This document shows, piece after piece, positions 32,055-42,740 of a stretch of DNA of 64,000 nt (the stretch's first letter is position 1; each line of letters starts with the position of its first letter). Location of the stretch: positions 242,060,588-242,124,587 of the forward strand of contig NC_050099.1 of assembly GCF_902167145.1 (NCBI RefSeq), in the 5' to 3' direction. The DNA is from Zea mays (lineage: Eukaryota > Streptophyta > Magnoliopsida > Poales > Poaceae). The translations under genes and the position numbers were made by a program. The notes below the pieces were generated by a model. That model was given only the letters and a program-made list of their open reading frames with translations, was not told the origin of the DNA and made no database searches.

Positions 32055-34399
32055 ATGGGCAGTCTCCAGCAACCTCTCCGGCCCGGGACGGTGCTCCGTT
32101 TCGGGAGTCTTGAGTTCATGTCCTTCGACGACAGCTACGACATGATACTCCTTCCACCGCCGTGCGACGGCGACAATGGCGGCCGACAGCCCGCCCGCCG
32201 GCGGCGGAATCGACGACGTCTTCCCCGCGTGGTGGAAGAACAACATTCGAGCTCACCCCGTCCTCTCCCCCGCCGACGGAGGAGGAGGCGGGGCAACCAA
32301 GGCCAAGCAGGAGGCAGCGCCTCGTCGGCTGTCGAGCGAGTCGACGACGCCAGCGCCCCAACGGGGGGCGCATCGGGCATCGACCTCGCGTTTGAGACGA
32401 AGACGAGCGCCGTCTCCCCGCAACACGCCGATTCCGAGCAAATGGACAATGCCAGCACGCTCGCGAAAGGCTTGCTGGATGTCACCCTCGTACCTAAGAC
32501 GACGGTGCGGTCAGTCCCCGACGTGACTTCATCACCGCCCGTCGATCAAGAGGTACCGACCGATTCCCATCTCACGCCTTTCGGATTCAGCCTCGACCCG
32601 CCAAGCGGCTTCGCTTTGGCGGACGCTCTCGTAGAGGTGAGTCCAAACCCTCTGGGGTTTTGTGTGCGGTCACCCTGGGACCGGCTGACGGACGTCTCGA
32701 CCTACGGGCCCTCGGGGTCCGAGGAAGATGACGAGCCCGACTCCTGTTGGGATTTCTCTGGACTTGGCGACCCCAGTGCCATGCGGGACTTCATGACCGC
32801 ATGCGACTACTACCTTTCCGACTGTTCTGACGGTAGCCACAGCCTCGGCGACGAGGACTGCGGCCCAAGCCGCGAATGTTTCCACGTTGATCTAGGGGGT
32901 CCCTCTGAAGGCAACCATCTCGGTATGCCGGAGGACGGTGATCTCCCTAGGCCGGTGCCTCGCGTTGACATCCTACGGGAGCTAGCTGTGGTCCCCATTC
33001 AGGCGGGGGGCCATGACCCACAGCTCGAGAAAATCCGCGGGGTACTGGCTAGGCTCGACGAGGGAGCAGGAGCGCTTGAGCCGATCCGCCGGGACGCCGG
33101 GCAGGAATGGGCGGGCCAACCTCCGGCCGGAGAAATGCGTGATCTACCCCAGGGCTTCCAGCACCGCATCGCCGACGATGTCAGGATGAGGCCGCCACCT
33201 GCTTCCAGTGGGGTCGGCCAGAACCTGGCTGCAGCAGCAATGCTTCTCCGTGCGATGCCAGAGCCATCAACCACCGAGGGGCGGCGAATCCAGGGAGAAC
33301 TCAAGAATCTCCTGGAAGGCGCCGCGGTCCGGCGGGCTGAAAGCTCCGCCTCCCGAAGGCAGGGGCACCCCTCGGAACATCATGTCGTGACTTCCCGATT
33401 CATGCGGGAAGCCTTGGTCCACACCGGGCGCACGCGCAACACAGCGCCTGCGGCCCCGGGTCGCCTCGGCAACGAGCACCATCACCGCGACCGTCGGGCC
33501 CACTTCGACGAGAGGGTGCGCCGAGGCTACCACCCTAGGCGTGGAGGACGCTACGACAGCGGGGAGGATCGGAGTCCCTCGCCCGAACCACCCGGTCCGT
33601 AGGCCTTCAGCCGGGCCATACGACGGGCGCCGTTCCCGACCTGGTTCTGACCCCCCGACTACTATCACAAAGTACTCGGGGGAGACGAGACCGGAGTTGT
33701 GGCTCGCGGACTACTGGCTGGCCTGCCAACTGGGTGGAGCGGACGATGACAACCTCATCATCCGCAACCTCCCCCTGTTCCTCTCCGACACCGCTCGCGC
33801 CTAGTTGGAGCACCTGCCTCCGGGGCAGATCTCCAACTGGGACGACCTGGTCCAAGCCTTCGCCGGCAATTTCCAGGGCACGTACGTGCGCCCTGGGAAT
33901 TCCTGGGACCTCCGAAGCTGCCGACAGCAGCCGGGAGAGTCTCTCCGGGACTACATCCGGTGATTCTCGAAGCAGCGCACCGAGCTGCCCAACATCACCG
34001 ACTCGGATGTCATCGGCGCGTTCCTCGCCGGCACCACCTGCCGCGACCTAGTGAGCAAGCTGGGTTGCAAGACCCCCACTAGGGCGAGTGAGCTGATGGA
34101 CATCGCCACCAAGTTCGCCTCTGGCCAGGAGGCGGTCGAGGCTATCTTCCGGAAGGACAAGCAGCCCCAGGGCCGCCCACCGGAAGATGCCCCCGAGGCG
34201 TCAACTCAGCGCGGCGCCAAGAAGAAGGGCAAGAAGAAGTCGCAAGTGAAACACGATGCCCCCGACGCAGACCTTGTCGCCGCCGCTGAGTACAAGAACC
34301 CTCGGAAACCCCCGGAGGTGCCAACCTCTTCGACAAGATGCTCAAGTAGCCGTGCTCCTATCATGAGGGGCCCGTCAAGCACACCTTGAGGAGTGCGCT
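32055..34399 (+). pseudogene. gag: gag of gypsy element 2 with stops and frameshifts
   Basis: The ATG at 32055 opens a frame that stays clean to TAG at 33600-33602, further than in element 1. A one-base insertion near 33652 moves reading to the frame ending at TAG 33802 (TGG in element 1); TGA follows at 33961 (CGA in element 1). The capsid-type domain lies at about 33685-34130. One-base deletions near 34312 and 34385 shift the frame again before the protease. Domain content otherwise equals element 1, including the KKKGKKKSQ basic tail. Confidence 0.85.
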
Positions 34400-35302
34400 A
34401 TGCTTCGGCGTCACTTCCACAGGGCCGGGCCACCCGCGGAGGGTGGCAGGGCTCACTACGACGACAAGAAGGAAGATCACCAGGCAGGAGAGTTCCCCGA
34501 GGTCCGCGACTGCTTCATGATCTACGGTGGGCAAGCGGCGAACGCCTCGGCTCGGCACCGCAAGCAAGAGCGTCGGGAGGTCTGTTCAGTGAAGGTGGCG
34601 GCGCCAGTCTACCTAGACTGGTCCGACAAGCCCATCACCTTCGACCAAGCTGACCACCCCGACCACGTGTCGAGCCCGAGGAAATACCCGCTCGTTGTCG
34701 ACCCCGTCATCGGCGATGTCAGGCTTACCAAGGTCCTCATGGATGGAGGCAGCAGCCTCAACATCATCTACGCCGAGACCCTCGGGCTCCTACGTGTCGA
34801 TCTGTCCTCGGTCCGGGCAGGCGCTGCGCCTTTCCATGGGATCATCCCCGGGAAGCGCGTCCAGCCCCTCGGACAACTCGACCTTCCCGTCTGCTTCAGA
34901 ACGCCCTCCAACTTCCGAAGGGAGACCCTTACGTTCGAGGTGGTCAGGTTCCGAGGAACCTACCACGCGGTACTGGGGAGGCCATGCTACGCAAAGTTCA
35001 TGGCCGTCCCCAACTACACCTACCTCAAGCTCAAGATGCCGGGCCCCAACGGGGTCATCACCGTCGGCCCCACGTACAAACACGCGTTCGAATGCGACGT
35101 GGAGTGCGTGGAGTACGCCGAGGCCCTCACCGAGTCCGAGGCCCTCATCGCCGACCTAGAGAGCCTCTCTAAGGAGGTGCCAGACGTGAAGCGCCATGCC
35201 GACAACTTCGAGCCAGCAGAGACGGTTAAGTCCGTCCCCCTCGACCCCAGCAGCGACGCCTCCAAGCAGATCCGGATCGGCTCCGAGCTCGATCCCAAAT
35301 AG
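34400..35302 (+). pseudogene. Aspartic protease region of gypsy element 2
   Basis: An open frame of 300 codons. It contains the gag C-terminal linker, then LMDGGSSLNIIY with the catalytic aspartate at 34742-34744, and VLGRPCYAKF. It passes the position of the element 1 stop at 18493 (CAG here) and ends at TAG 35300-35302, the same codon that is TAG at 18526 in element 1. Confidence 0.87.
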
Positions 35303-36694
35303 GAAGCAGTGCTTGTCGACTTTCTCCGCGCGAACGCCGACGTCTTCGCGTGGAGTCCCTCGGACATGCCCAACATACCGAGGGATGTCGCCGAGCACTC
35401 GCTGGACATCCGAGCCGTAGCCCGACCCGTCAAGCAGCCTCTGCGCTGATTCGACGAAGAGAAGCGCAGAGCCATAGGCGAGGAGATCCACAAGCTAATG
35501 GCGACAGGGTTCACCAAAGAGGTATTCCGTCCCGAATGGCTTGCCAGCCCTGTGCTTGTGAGAAAGAAAGGAGGGAAATGGCGGATGTGTGTAGACTACA
35601 CTGGTCTAAACAAAGCATGTCCGAAGGTTCCCTACCCTCTGCCTCGCATCGATCAAATCGTGGATTCCACTGCTGGGTGCGAAACTCTGTCTTTCCTCGA
35701 TGCCTACTCCGGGTATCACCAAATCAGGATGAAGGAGTCTGACCAGCTCGCGACTTCTTTCATCACGCCCTTCGGCATGTACTGCTATGTCACCATGCCG
35801 TTCGGCTTGAGGAATGCGGGCGCGATGTACCAGCGATGCATGAACCATGTGTTCGGCCAACACATTGGCCGGACGGTCGAGGCCTACGTCGATGACATCG
35901 TAGTTAAGACGAGGAAAGCCTCCGACCTCCTTTCCGACCTTGAAGTGACATTCTGATGTCTCAAGGCAAAAGGCGTGAAGCTCAATCCCGAAAAGTGTGT
36001 CTTCGGGGTGCCCCGAGGCATGCTCTTAGGGTTCATCGTCTCCGAGCGGGGCATCGAAGCCAACCCAGAGAAGATCGCAGCCATCACCAGCATGGGGCCC
36101 ATCAAAGACTTAAAAGGCGTACAGAGAGTCATGGGATGGCTCACGGCTCTGAGCCGCTTCATCTCACGCCTCGGCGAAAGAGGTCTGCCTCTGTACCGCC
36201 TCTTAAGGAAGGCCGAGTGCTTCACTTGGACCCCTGAGGCCGAGGAAGCCCTCGGGAACCTGAAGGCGCTCCTCACGAATGCGCCTATCTTGGTGCCCCC
36301 AGCTGCCGGAGAAGCCCTCCTGATCTACGTCGCCGCGACCACTCAGGTGGTTAGCGCCGCGATTGTGGTTGAGAGGCAAGAAGAGGGGCATGCATTGCCC
36401 GTTCAGAGGCCAGTCTACTTCGTCAGCGAGGTACTGTCCGAGACCAAGATCCGCTACCCACAAGTTCAGAAGCTGCTGTACGCGGTGATCCTGACGCGGC
36501 GGAAGCTGCGACACTACTTCGAGTCTCATCCGGTAACTGTGGTGTCATCCTTCCCCCTGGGGGAGATCATCCAGTGCCAAGAGGCCTCGGGTAGGATTGC
36601 AAAGTGGGCGGTGGAAATTATGGGCGAAGCAATCTCGTTCGCCCCTCGGAAGGCCATCAAGTCCCAGGTCTTGGCGGACTTCGTGGCTGAATAG
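35303..36694 (+). pseudogene. Reverse transcriptase of gypsy element 2
   Basis: In the same frame, TGA occurs at 35447 (CGA in element 1) and 35954. The core motifs are intact: VRKKGGKWRMCVDYTGLNKA, FLDAYSGYHQI, YVDD at 35885-35896 and [11 protein letters not shown]. No MITE is present, so it shows the ancestral empty site of 19490. The frame continues through the connection domain to TAG at 36692 (TGG in element 1). Confidence 0.9.
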
Positions 36695-37549
36695 GTCGAC
36701 ACCCAGCTCCCAACAGCTCCGATTCAACTGGAGCTCTAGACCATGTTCTTCGACGGGTCGCTGATGAAGACAGGAGCCGGCGTAGGCCTACTCTTCATCT
36801 CGCCCCTCGGGAAGCACCTACGCTACGTGCTACGCCTCCATTTCCCGGCGTCCAACAATGTGGCTGAGTACGAGGCTCTGGTCAACGGGTTGCGGATCGC
36901 CATCGAGTTAGGGGTCTGACGCCTCGACGCTCGCGGTGACTCGCAGCTCGTCATCGACCAAGTCATGAAGAACTCCCACTGCCGCGACCTGAAGATGGAG
37001 GCCTACTGCGATGAGGTTCGGCGCCTGGAAGACAAGTTCTACGGGCTCGAGCTCAACCACATCGCCCGACGCTACAACGAGACTGCGGACGAGCTGGCTA
37101 AAATAGCCTCGGGGCGAACAACGGTTCCCCCGGACGTCTTCTCCCGAGACCTGCATCAACCCTCCATCAAGATCGACGACACGCCCAAGCCCGAGGCGCC
37201 CTCGGCCCAGCCCGAGGTACCCTTGGCTCAGTCCGAGGCATCTTCGGCACGGCCCGAGGCGCCCTCAGCCCGGCCCGAGCCACCCTCGGTTCAACCCTCG
37301 GCACCCTCGGCACCCGAGGGTGAGGCACTGCGCGTCGAGGAGGAGCGAAGCGGGGTCACGCCTAATCAAAACTGGCAGACCCCGTACCTGCAATATCTCC
37401 ACCGAGGAGAGCTACCCCTCGACCGAGCCGAGGCTCGGCGGTTGGCGCGACGCGCCAAGTCGTTCATCTTGCTGGGAGATGGGAAGGGGCTCTACCACCG
37501 CAGCCCCTCGGGCATCCTCCAGCGATGCATCTCCGTCACCGAAGGTTAG
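36695..37549 (+). pseudogene. RNase H domain and linker of gypsy element 2
   Basis: In-frame stops are TAG at 36737 (TGG in element 1), TGA at 36917 (CGA in element 1) and TAG at 37547 (CAG in element 1). Motifs MFFDGS, NNVAEYEAL and RRYNETADELAKIASG are readable. The Pro/Glu/Ala-rich linker is longer than in element 1 (about 37190-37315). Confidence 0.87.
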
Positions 37550-38614
37550 GAACTCCTACGAGAGATACACTCGGGGGCTTGCGGCCATCACGCAGCACCT
37601 TGAGCCCTTATCGGAAACGCTTTCCGGCAAGGTTTCTACTGGCCGACGGCGGTGGCCGACGCCACTAGAATTGTCCGCACCTGCGAAGGGTGTCAGTTCT
37701 ACGCAAGGCAGACCCACCTGCCTGCTCAGGCTCTGCAGACCATACCCATCACCTGGCCTTTTGTTGTGTGGGGTCTGGACCTCGTCGGCCCCTTGCAGAA
37801 GGCACCCGGGGGCTACACGCACCTGTTGGTCGCCATCGACAAATTCTCCAAGTGGATCGAGGTCCGACCCCTAAACAGCTTCAGGTCCGAACAGGCGGTG
37901 GCGTTCTTCACCAAAATCATCCATCGCTTTGGGGTCCCGAACTCCATCATCACCGACAACGGCACCCAGTTCACCGGCAGGAAGTTCCTGGACTTCTGCG
38001 AGGATCACGACATCCGGGTGGACTGGGCCGCCGTGGCTCACCCCATGTCGAATGGGCAAGTAGAGCGTGCCAACGGCATGATTCTACAAGGACTCAAGCC
38101 TCGGATCTACAACGACCTCAACAAGTTCGGCAAGCGATGGATGAAGGAACTCCCCTCGGTGGTCTGGAGTCTGAGGACAACGCCGAGCCGAGCCACGAGC
38201 TTCACGCCGTTCTTTCTAGTCTATGGGGCCGAGGCCATCTTGCCCACAGACCTGGAATACGGTTCCCCGAGGACGAGGGCCTATGCTGACCAAAGCAACC
38301 AAGCTAATCGAGAAGACTCGCTGGACCAGCTGGAAGAGGCTCAGGACAAGGCCTTACTACACTCGGCGCGGTACCAGCAGTCCATGCGACGCTACCACGC
38401 CCGAGGGGTCCGGTCCCGAGACCTCCAGGTGGGTGACCTGGTGCTCCGGCTGCGACAAGACGCCCGAGGGCGGCACAAGCTCACGCCCCTCTGGGAGGGG
38501 CCGTACGTCATCGCCAAAGTTCTGAAGCCCGGAACGTACAAGCTGGCCAACAGTCAAGGTGAGGTCTACAGCAACGCTTGGAACATCCAACAGCTACGTC
38601 GCTTCTACCCTTAA
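37550..38614 (+). pseudogene. Integrase of gypsy element 2
   Basis: One stop lies in the zinc-finger region (TGA 37601, CGA in element 1); from 37652 the frame is clean for 320 codons. The His2Cys2 finger residues, the D, D and E of the catalytic triad (GLDLVGP, TDNGTQF, NGQVERANG) and the C-terminal WEGPYVIAK block are present. It ends with TAA after RRFYP. Confidence 0.9.
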
Positions 38615-39235
38615 GATGCTTTCAAGTTGTTCATATACCTCGCTTCCACGCAAAGTTTAGTCATCAAGGAAGGGTCGGCTTGCCTCGGCAAAGCCCGACC
38701 CTCCCTCGGGGGCTAAAAGGGGGGAACCCCCTCTGCGTCGAAATTTTCCTCGAAAAAAGATCTTTTCTGCCAGAATGTCTTTCGTGCTTTTCGACTACTT
38801 CGAAAGTGGATCCTGAAAACGACGGAGTACACGTAAGCAGCCAAGGCTGACCGAGCCGAGGGACTCCTACGCCTCCGGGATACGGATACCTCACTCATCA
38901 CCTTCTGCGATAAGTAACTCACGTACGGATAAGTGATTCCGCGGACCGAACAAGTCTTCACGTTCGAAAGCTCCTCTGCCGAAGCGATTCTTCGAGCCTT
39001 CTCGACTGCGTCGGTGGCAGAACCCTATGGACGGATAAGAGTGCGCGTAAGCGGCAAGGCCGACCGAGCCGAGGGATTCCTCACTCATCACCTTCCGTAA
39101 GAAGCAACTCTTGCTCGCACAGACAATTCTGTTACTGACGAAGAAGTCCAGATACTCGAAACAAGAGGAAAAGAAACACAGCTTTACAACACGGCGAGGG
39201 TGTGTTTGGGCCTCGGCGGCCGCAGAAAACACACG
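38615..39235 (+). other. Spacer of element 2, first part, with repeated segment
   Basis: Non-coding. A CTCGGGGGCTA motif lies at 38705-38715. A segment with gaccgagccgaggga and cctccgggatacggatacc occurs at about 38847-38912, partly at 39059-39100, and again at about 39690-39750. Element 1 has it once (22366-22430). Confidence 0.6.
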
Positions 39236-39613
39236 CTACAAGATGATCCGATCCCGCAGGCTCGGATCTTGATGGTTGAAGGGAGCAGCAGCACCCTCGG
39301 CGTCAACTACACCTTCGGCGAGGTCCGACCTGGCCTCGGACGGCGACGCGGTCCAAGGGTCTCCACTCTGAAGGACGACGTCATCACCGCGCTCGGGCCA
39401 TCGCCGCCAGGGTCTTCTCCGAGAATCCGGCCCGAGCAGGCGGCTCGACTGGTCACCCCGAGGCCTCGGCCAGCTGTCCCACGAAGACATCAACCCGACC
39501 CGAGGCCTCGACAGATCAACTCCGGCGTCGGTCCCGCTAACGGACGACCCGGCCAGGCTCCGGCCGACCAAGTCTTCTTTTCGAGCCAACTCTGCCTCTG
39601 TCCATGCTGACAC
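39236..39613 (-). pseudogene. Remnant of antisense-gene 3' end, element 2
   Basis: The minus-strand frame contains SDLAEGVVDAEGAAAPF, resembling the C-terminus of the antisense gene in element 1 (ADLAEGGNEAEGAAPS at about 22600-22660). The upstream exons with the PF04195-like domain are not found here, so only the 3' tail appears to remain. Neighbouring text gggcctcggcggcc is shared with the same place in element 1. Confidence 0.5.
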
Positions 39614-41510
39614 CGCTACCCCTGGCCTCAGCTCACCGAAGAGCGGCCGAGGGGTTCCTTTAACTAAGCAAGAGAAGCCTCGGACAACAAGGCTGATCGA
39701 GTCGAGGGACTCCTACGCCTCCAGGATACGGATACCTCACTTGTCACCTTTACACGAGGCGACTCACGCTTGGTGAAGCGGTTCAGACAACCAACAGGCG
39801 AGTCTTGGTGCTCGAAAATGAGGAAAAAACACGGCTCCGTGCCCAAAATTACATACATGTTCAGGCCTCGACAGCCACAATGAACAAAAACACTGGCATT
39901 CAAAGTGCCATTACAAACGGAACTCTGGTTCCACCTCCGCAGGTACGAACAACCCCACTCGACGGGGGGGGGGGGGGGCTGCAGAGCAACAGAAGACCGA
40001 CGGGCGTCTCGCCGTCGCCCGCTCCGGCAGCAACGACAACGACCCCCGCTACGGGTGGCCGAACTGCAGCAGCGAGGGCCTCAGGGCGGACGCTGCTGCA
40101 ACCTTGCCCTCGCCCACGCCGGCGCTCGAGGGGCGAGGACAAGTACAAAGAGCCGGAGGCCCGAAGCGCGGATGGTGGCGGTGATCTCGTCGGCAACGGG
40201 GACTTCTCGAGCCGCCTCCACCTCGGCACCGACGACAGGGGTCGTCAGCCCTCCGGCAGATCCCCACTCAGATCCTCCCGGACGAGTGGGGCACCGCCCT
40301 CCGCGTGGAAGCGCCGTACCGGTGCAAAGGCAGGACCGCCCCAGAACACGAACGCCGCCCTGGCAGCGCGCGATGTCTTGGGCGGTCCTCCCGTGCGCAC
40401 GGCGCGGCAACCGCCTTCCGGCAGGAGGGGGCACCGGGAGCCAAGCTGACGAGCCCAACGCGCTGAGGCCGACGACGCCCGCCGTCGACCAGCCCCGCGT
40501 TGTCGAAGTCCGACCCGCCCGCAGGGCCAGTGAGCGCCCTCTCCCTCGAACGCCGAAGGAGAGGCCGACCCACGAACCCGCGCGGGAGGTAGAGCTCCGG
40601 CTCAGCCCAGCCTCCACCCCAGCGAGGATGATGAACATCCTTGAAGCTGAGGGTGGGACCAAGATCGTAGCCCGGCTTGCTTCTCCCCACCCAGGGGCTG
40701 GTGGTCACCGTCTCGGGTGACCGCCGGCGGAGGGGTGCAGCCGGGCTGCATGATGAAAATCCTTGAAGCCGAACGATGGCTGAAAGGTACCAACTCCCAC
40801 GGAGTTGCGTTCCCCCAACGACAAGGCGGAAGGACTGCAGGCATCCCCCATCCGGGGGCTCGGAAGGTGGAAAGAAACGATGCATAAGGGAGCACGAAGA
40901 CATGGTCACCTTTCAAGGGGGTCACCCTCCTTTTAAAGGCGACTCTCCCTACTTGCGTCCCCAGCCGACGTGGGCTGAGTCTTCTCCAAGACGCTCCAAG
41001 GTCCTCCCCCTGCGGCGCGGGGGCTGGGTCCCACGCGTCATGCAAGCAGGCCCAGAGCAGAAGAAGCCGAACCGCCGCGCGCGGTGCATGCAACCGCCCA
41101 GCGGTTAGAAGCGGCCCTCCACTTTTGCCTAGACCAACGGGCGAAAGGACGGGCCGCCATGCAGGCGGCATGCAAACCGCGCCAAGTGGGCGCACTTCTC
41201 CGACTTCCAGCACGCCCAGCATGGAGGCCCAGGCCCACGCGTCATGCAACCGGCGCGCCGGATGCTGCGTGCGAGCAACTGCACCGCCGCCCGTGCCACT
41301 ACCGCACATCCTCGACTGCGGAACCAATACCGCGACTCGAGGCGACCCAGCGCACGACCCAGCAGCGCCAACCTGGCGCGACGGTCAATGCGGCCAAAAA
41401 TGGGCCGGCAGTAATGGCGGTGGCAGGCGGGCAGGAGCAGCGGTCACGTCGTCAGCCAAGCTTACGTCCCATCCGGGGGCAGCGAGAGAACCCTCTCTCA
41501 CGGCGTGAAG
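39614..41510 (-). other. GC-rich spacer of element 2 with unassigned frames
   Basis: Minus-strand frames at 40081-40662, 40268-40909 and 40602-41327 are open for about 190-240 codons but overlap one another and show no known domain. A segment around 40625-40660 (gatgatgaacatccttgaagc) is repeated with changes near 40750-40780. A run of G lies at about 39965-39977. I do not call a gene. Confidence 0.45.
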
Positions 41511-42728
41511 ACGACGCGCCCGTGTGCCGTTCCTCGAACGGGTCGCGCACGCGCAACGGCCGCCCCGCAAACCGCTCGCCCCGTCGCATTAACTCCGCGG
41601 CGGGATAGGCGGCGCCTCTGGCAGGAGAAGCGAGCGACGCTTCACCTTCGCCATAATGACCGCGTCAAAAAAGGTACGCCATGTCATTTGATTTCGTATC
41701 CTTTTCCTTTTCCTCTTTCTCTCTCTTACAACAGGGACCGGGAAAGGGGGATACCCCGAAAAGGACCCTTCTCCGTGAAGGAACCAGGCTCCGAGCCTCC
41801 CTACTGATCAGAGGTTCAAAGGCTGGCCCCTCGGAGGGGTTCAACAGCCGCCTCAGAGCACGTGGGCTCCACACCCACTACTGGTCAGAGGTTCGAAGGC
41901 CGGCCCCACGGAAGGGTTCAACGACCGCCTCAGGCTACTCGGGCTCCGCGCCCACTACTGATCAGGGGTTCGAAGGCTGGCCCTCGAAGGGTTCACAGCC
42001 GCCTCAGACGCAGAGCGAGGGATGACCATGGGTACGTTCGATACATAACCAAGGCTCGGGCTGCGCTCCCGAGGTACCCTAGGACATTTCCGAGACCAGC
42101 GGGAACGATCTTGTAACGGAATCCCATCAGAGGGAGGCATCGAGCCCTCGGACCCCATCGACAGGGGACCGGGTCCGGCAGATCACCCGCAGGTACTTTT
42201 GGGCGCGCCTCTGGGCCTCTAGCCGACCCCTAGCAAATGGGGCACGGACGTCCGCTCGAATTACCCGCCAGCAGCTCACCGGAGACACCATGTTCGGCGC
42301 CCGCCGAGGGCAACATGGCGCTTTCCCCCCTCCTCATTGCGGAAAGGCGACGCAGGGGCGTATGTAAAAAAGTCGAGTCTGTCCCTGATCGCCCTCTCGC
42401 CCTGTGCAGAGGCTCGGGGGCTGCTCTCGCAAACCCGGCTCCGACCAAACCGTTGACAGCGTCAACATACCAGCCCGAGAACTTGGGACCGGACCGTGCA
42501 CCCGGGCTACGGCCAGCTCGCATGAGGGAACGACCAGACCAGCCAAAGCATTGCGCGAGGCATTAAGACCTCGGAGGAGTCAAACCACTCCTCCGAGGCC
42601 TCGGGGGCTACACCCGGCGGGTGCGCTCGCGCGCACCCCCCGGAACAAAACGCAACCGAGAAAGGCTGGTCCCCTTGCAAAAAAGTGCGACAAAAGCCTC
42701 CAAGCGAGTGTTAACACTCCCTTCGAGG
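41511..42728 (+). other. 3' spacer of element 2, shared with element 1
   Basis: From about 41520 homology with element 1 (26230 onwards) resumes. It contains the 77-base array and CTCGGGGGCT motifs at 42413-42423 and 42600-42610. Non-coding. Confidence 0.65.
41806..42005 (+). repeat. 77-base tandem repeat, element 2
   Basis: Unit starts at 41806, 41883 and 41960 (period 77), about 2.6 copies, homologous to 26508-26790. Confidence 0.87.
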
Positions 42729-42740
42729 CTCGGGGGCTAC
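42729..42740 (+). promoter_or_regulatory. Polypurine tract of gypsy element 2
   Basis: CTCGGGGGCTAC lies directly before the 3' LTR at 42741. Confidence 0.65.

Noticed and set aside
39965..39977. Long G run as a functional site
   Set aside because: Most simply slippage or assembly noise in GC-rich spacer; no partner motif.
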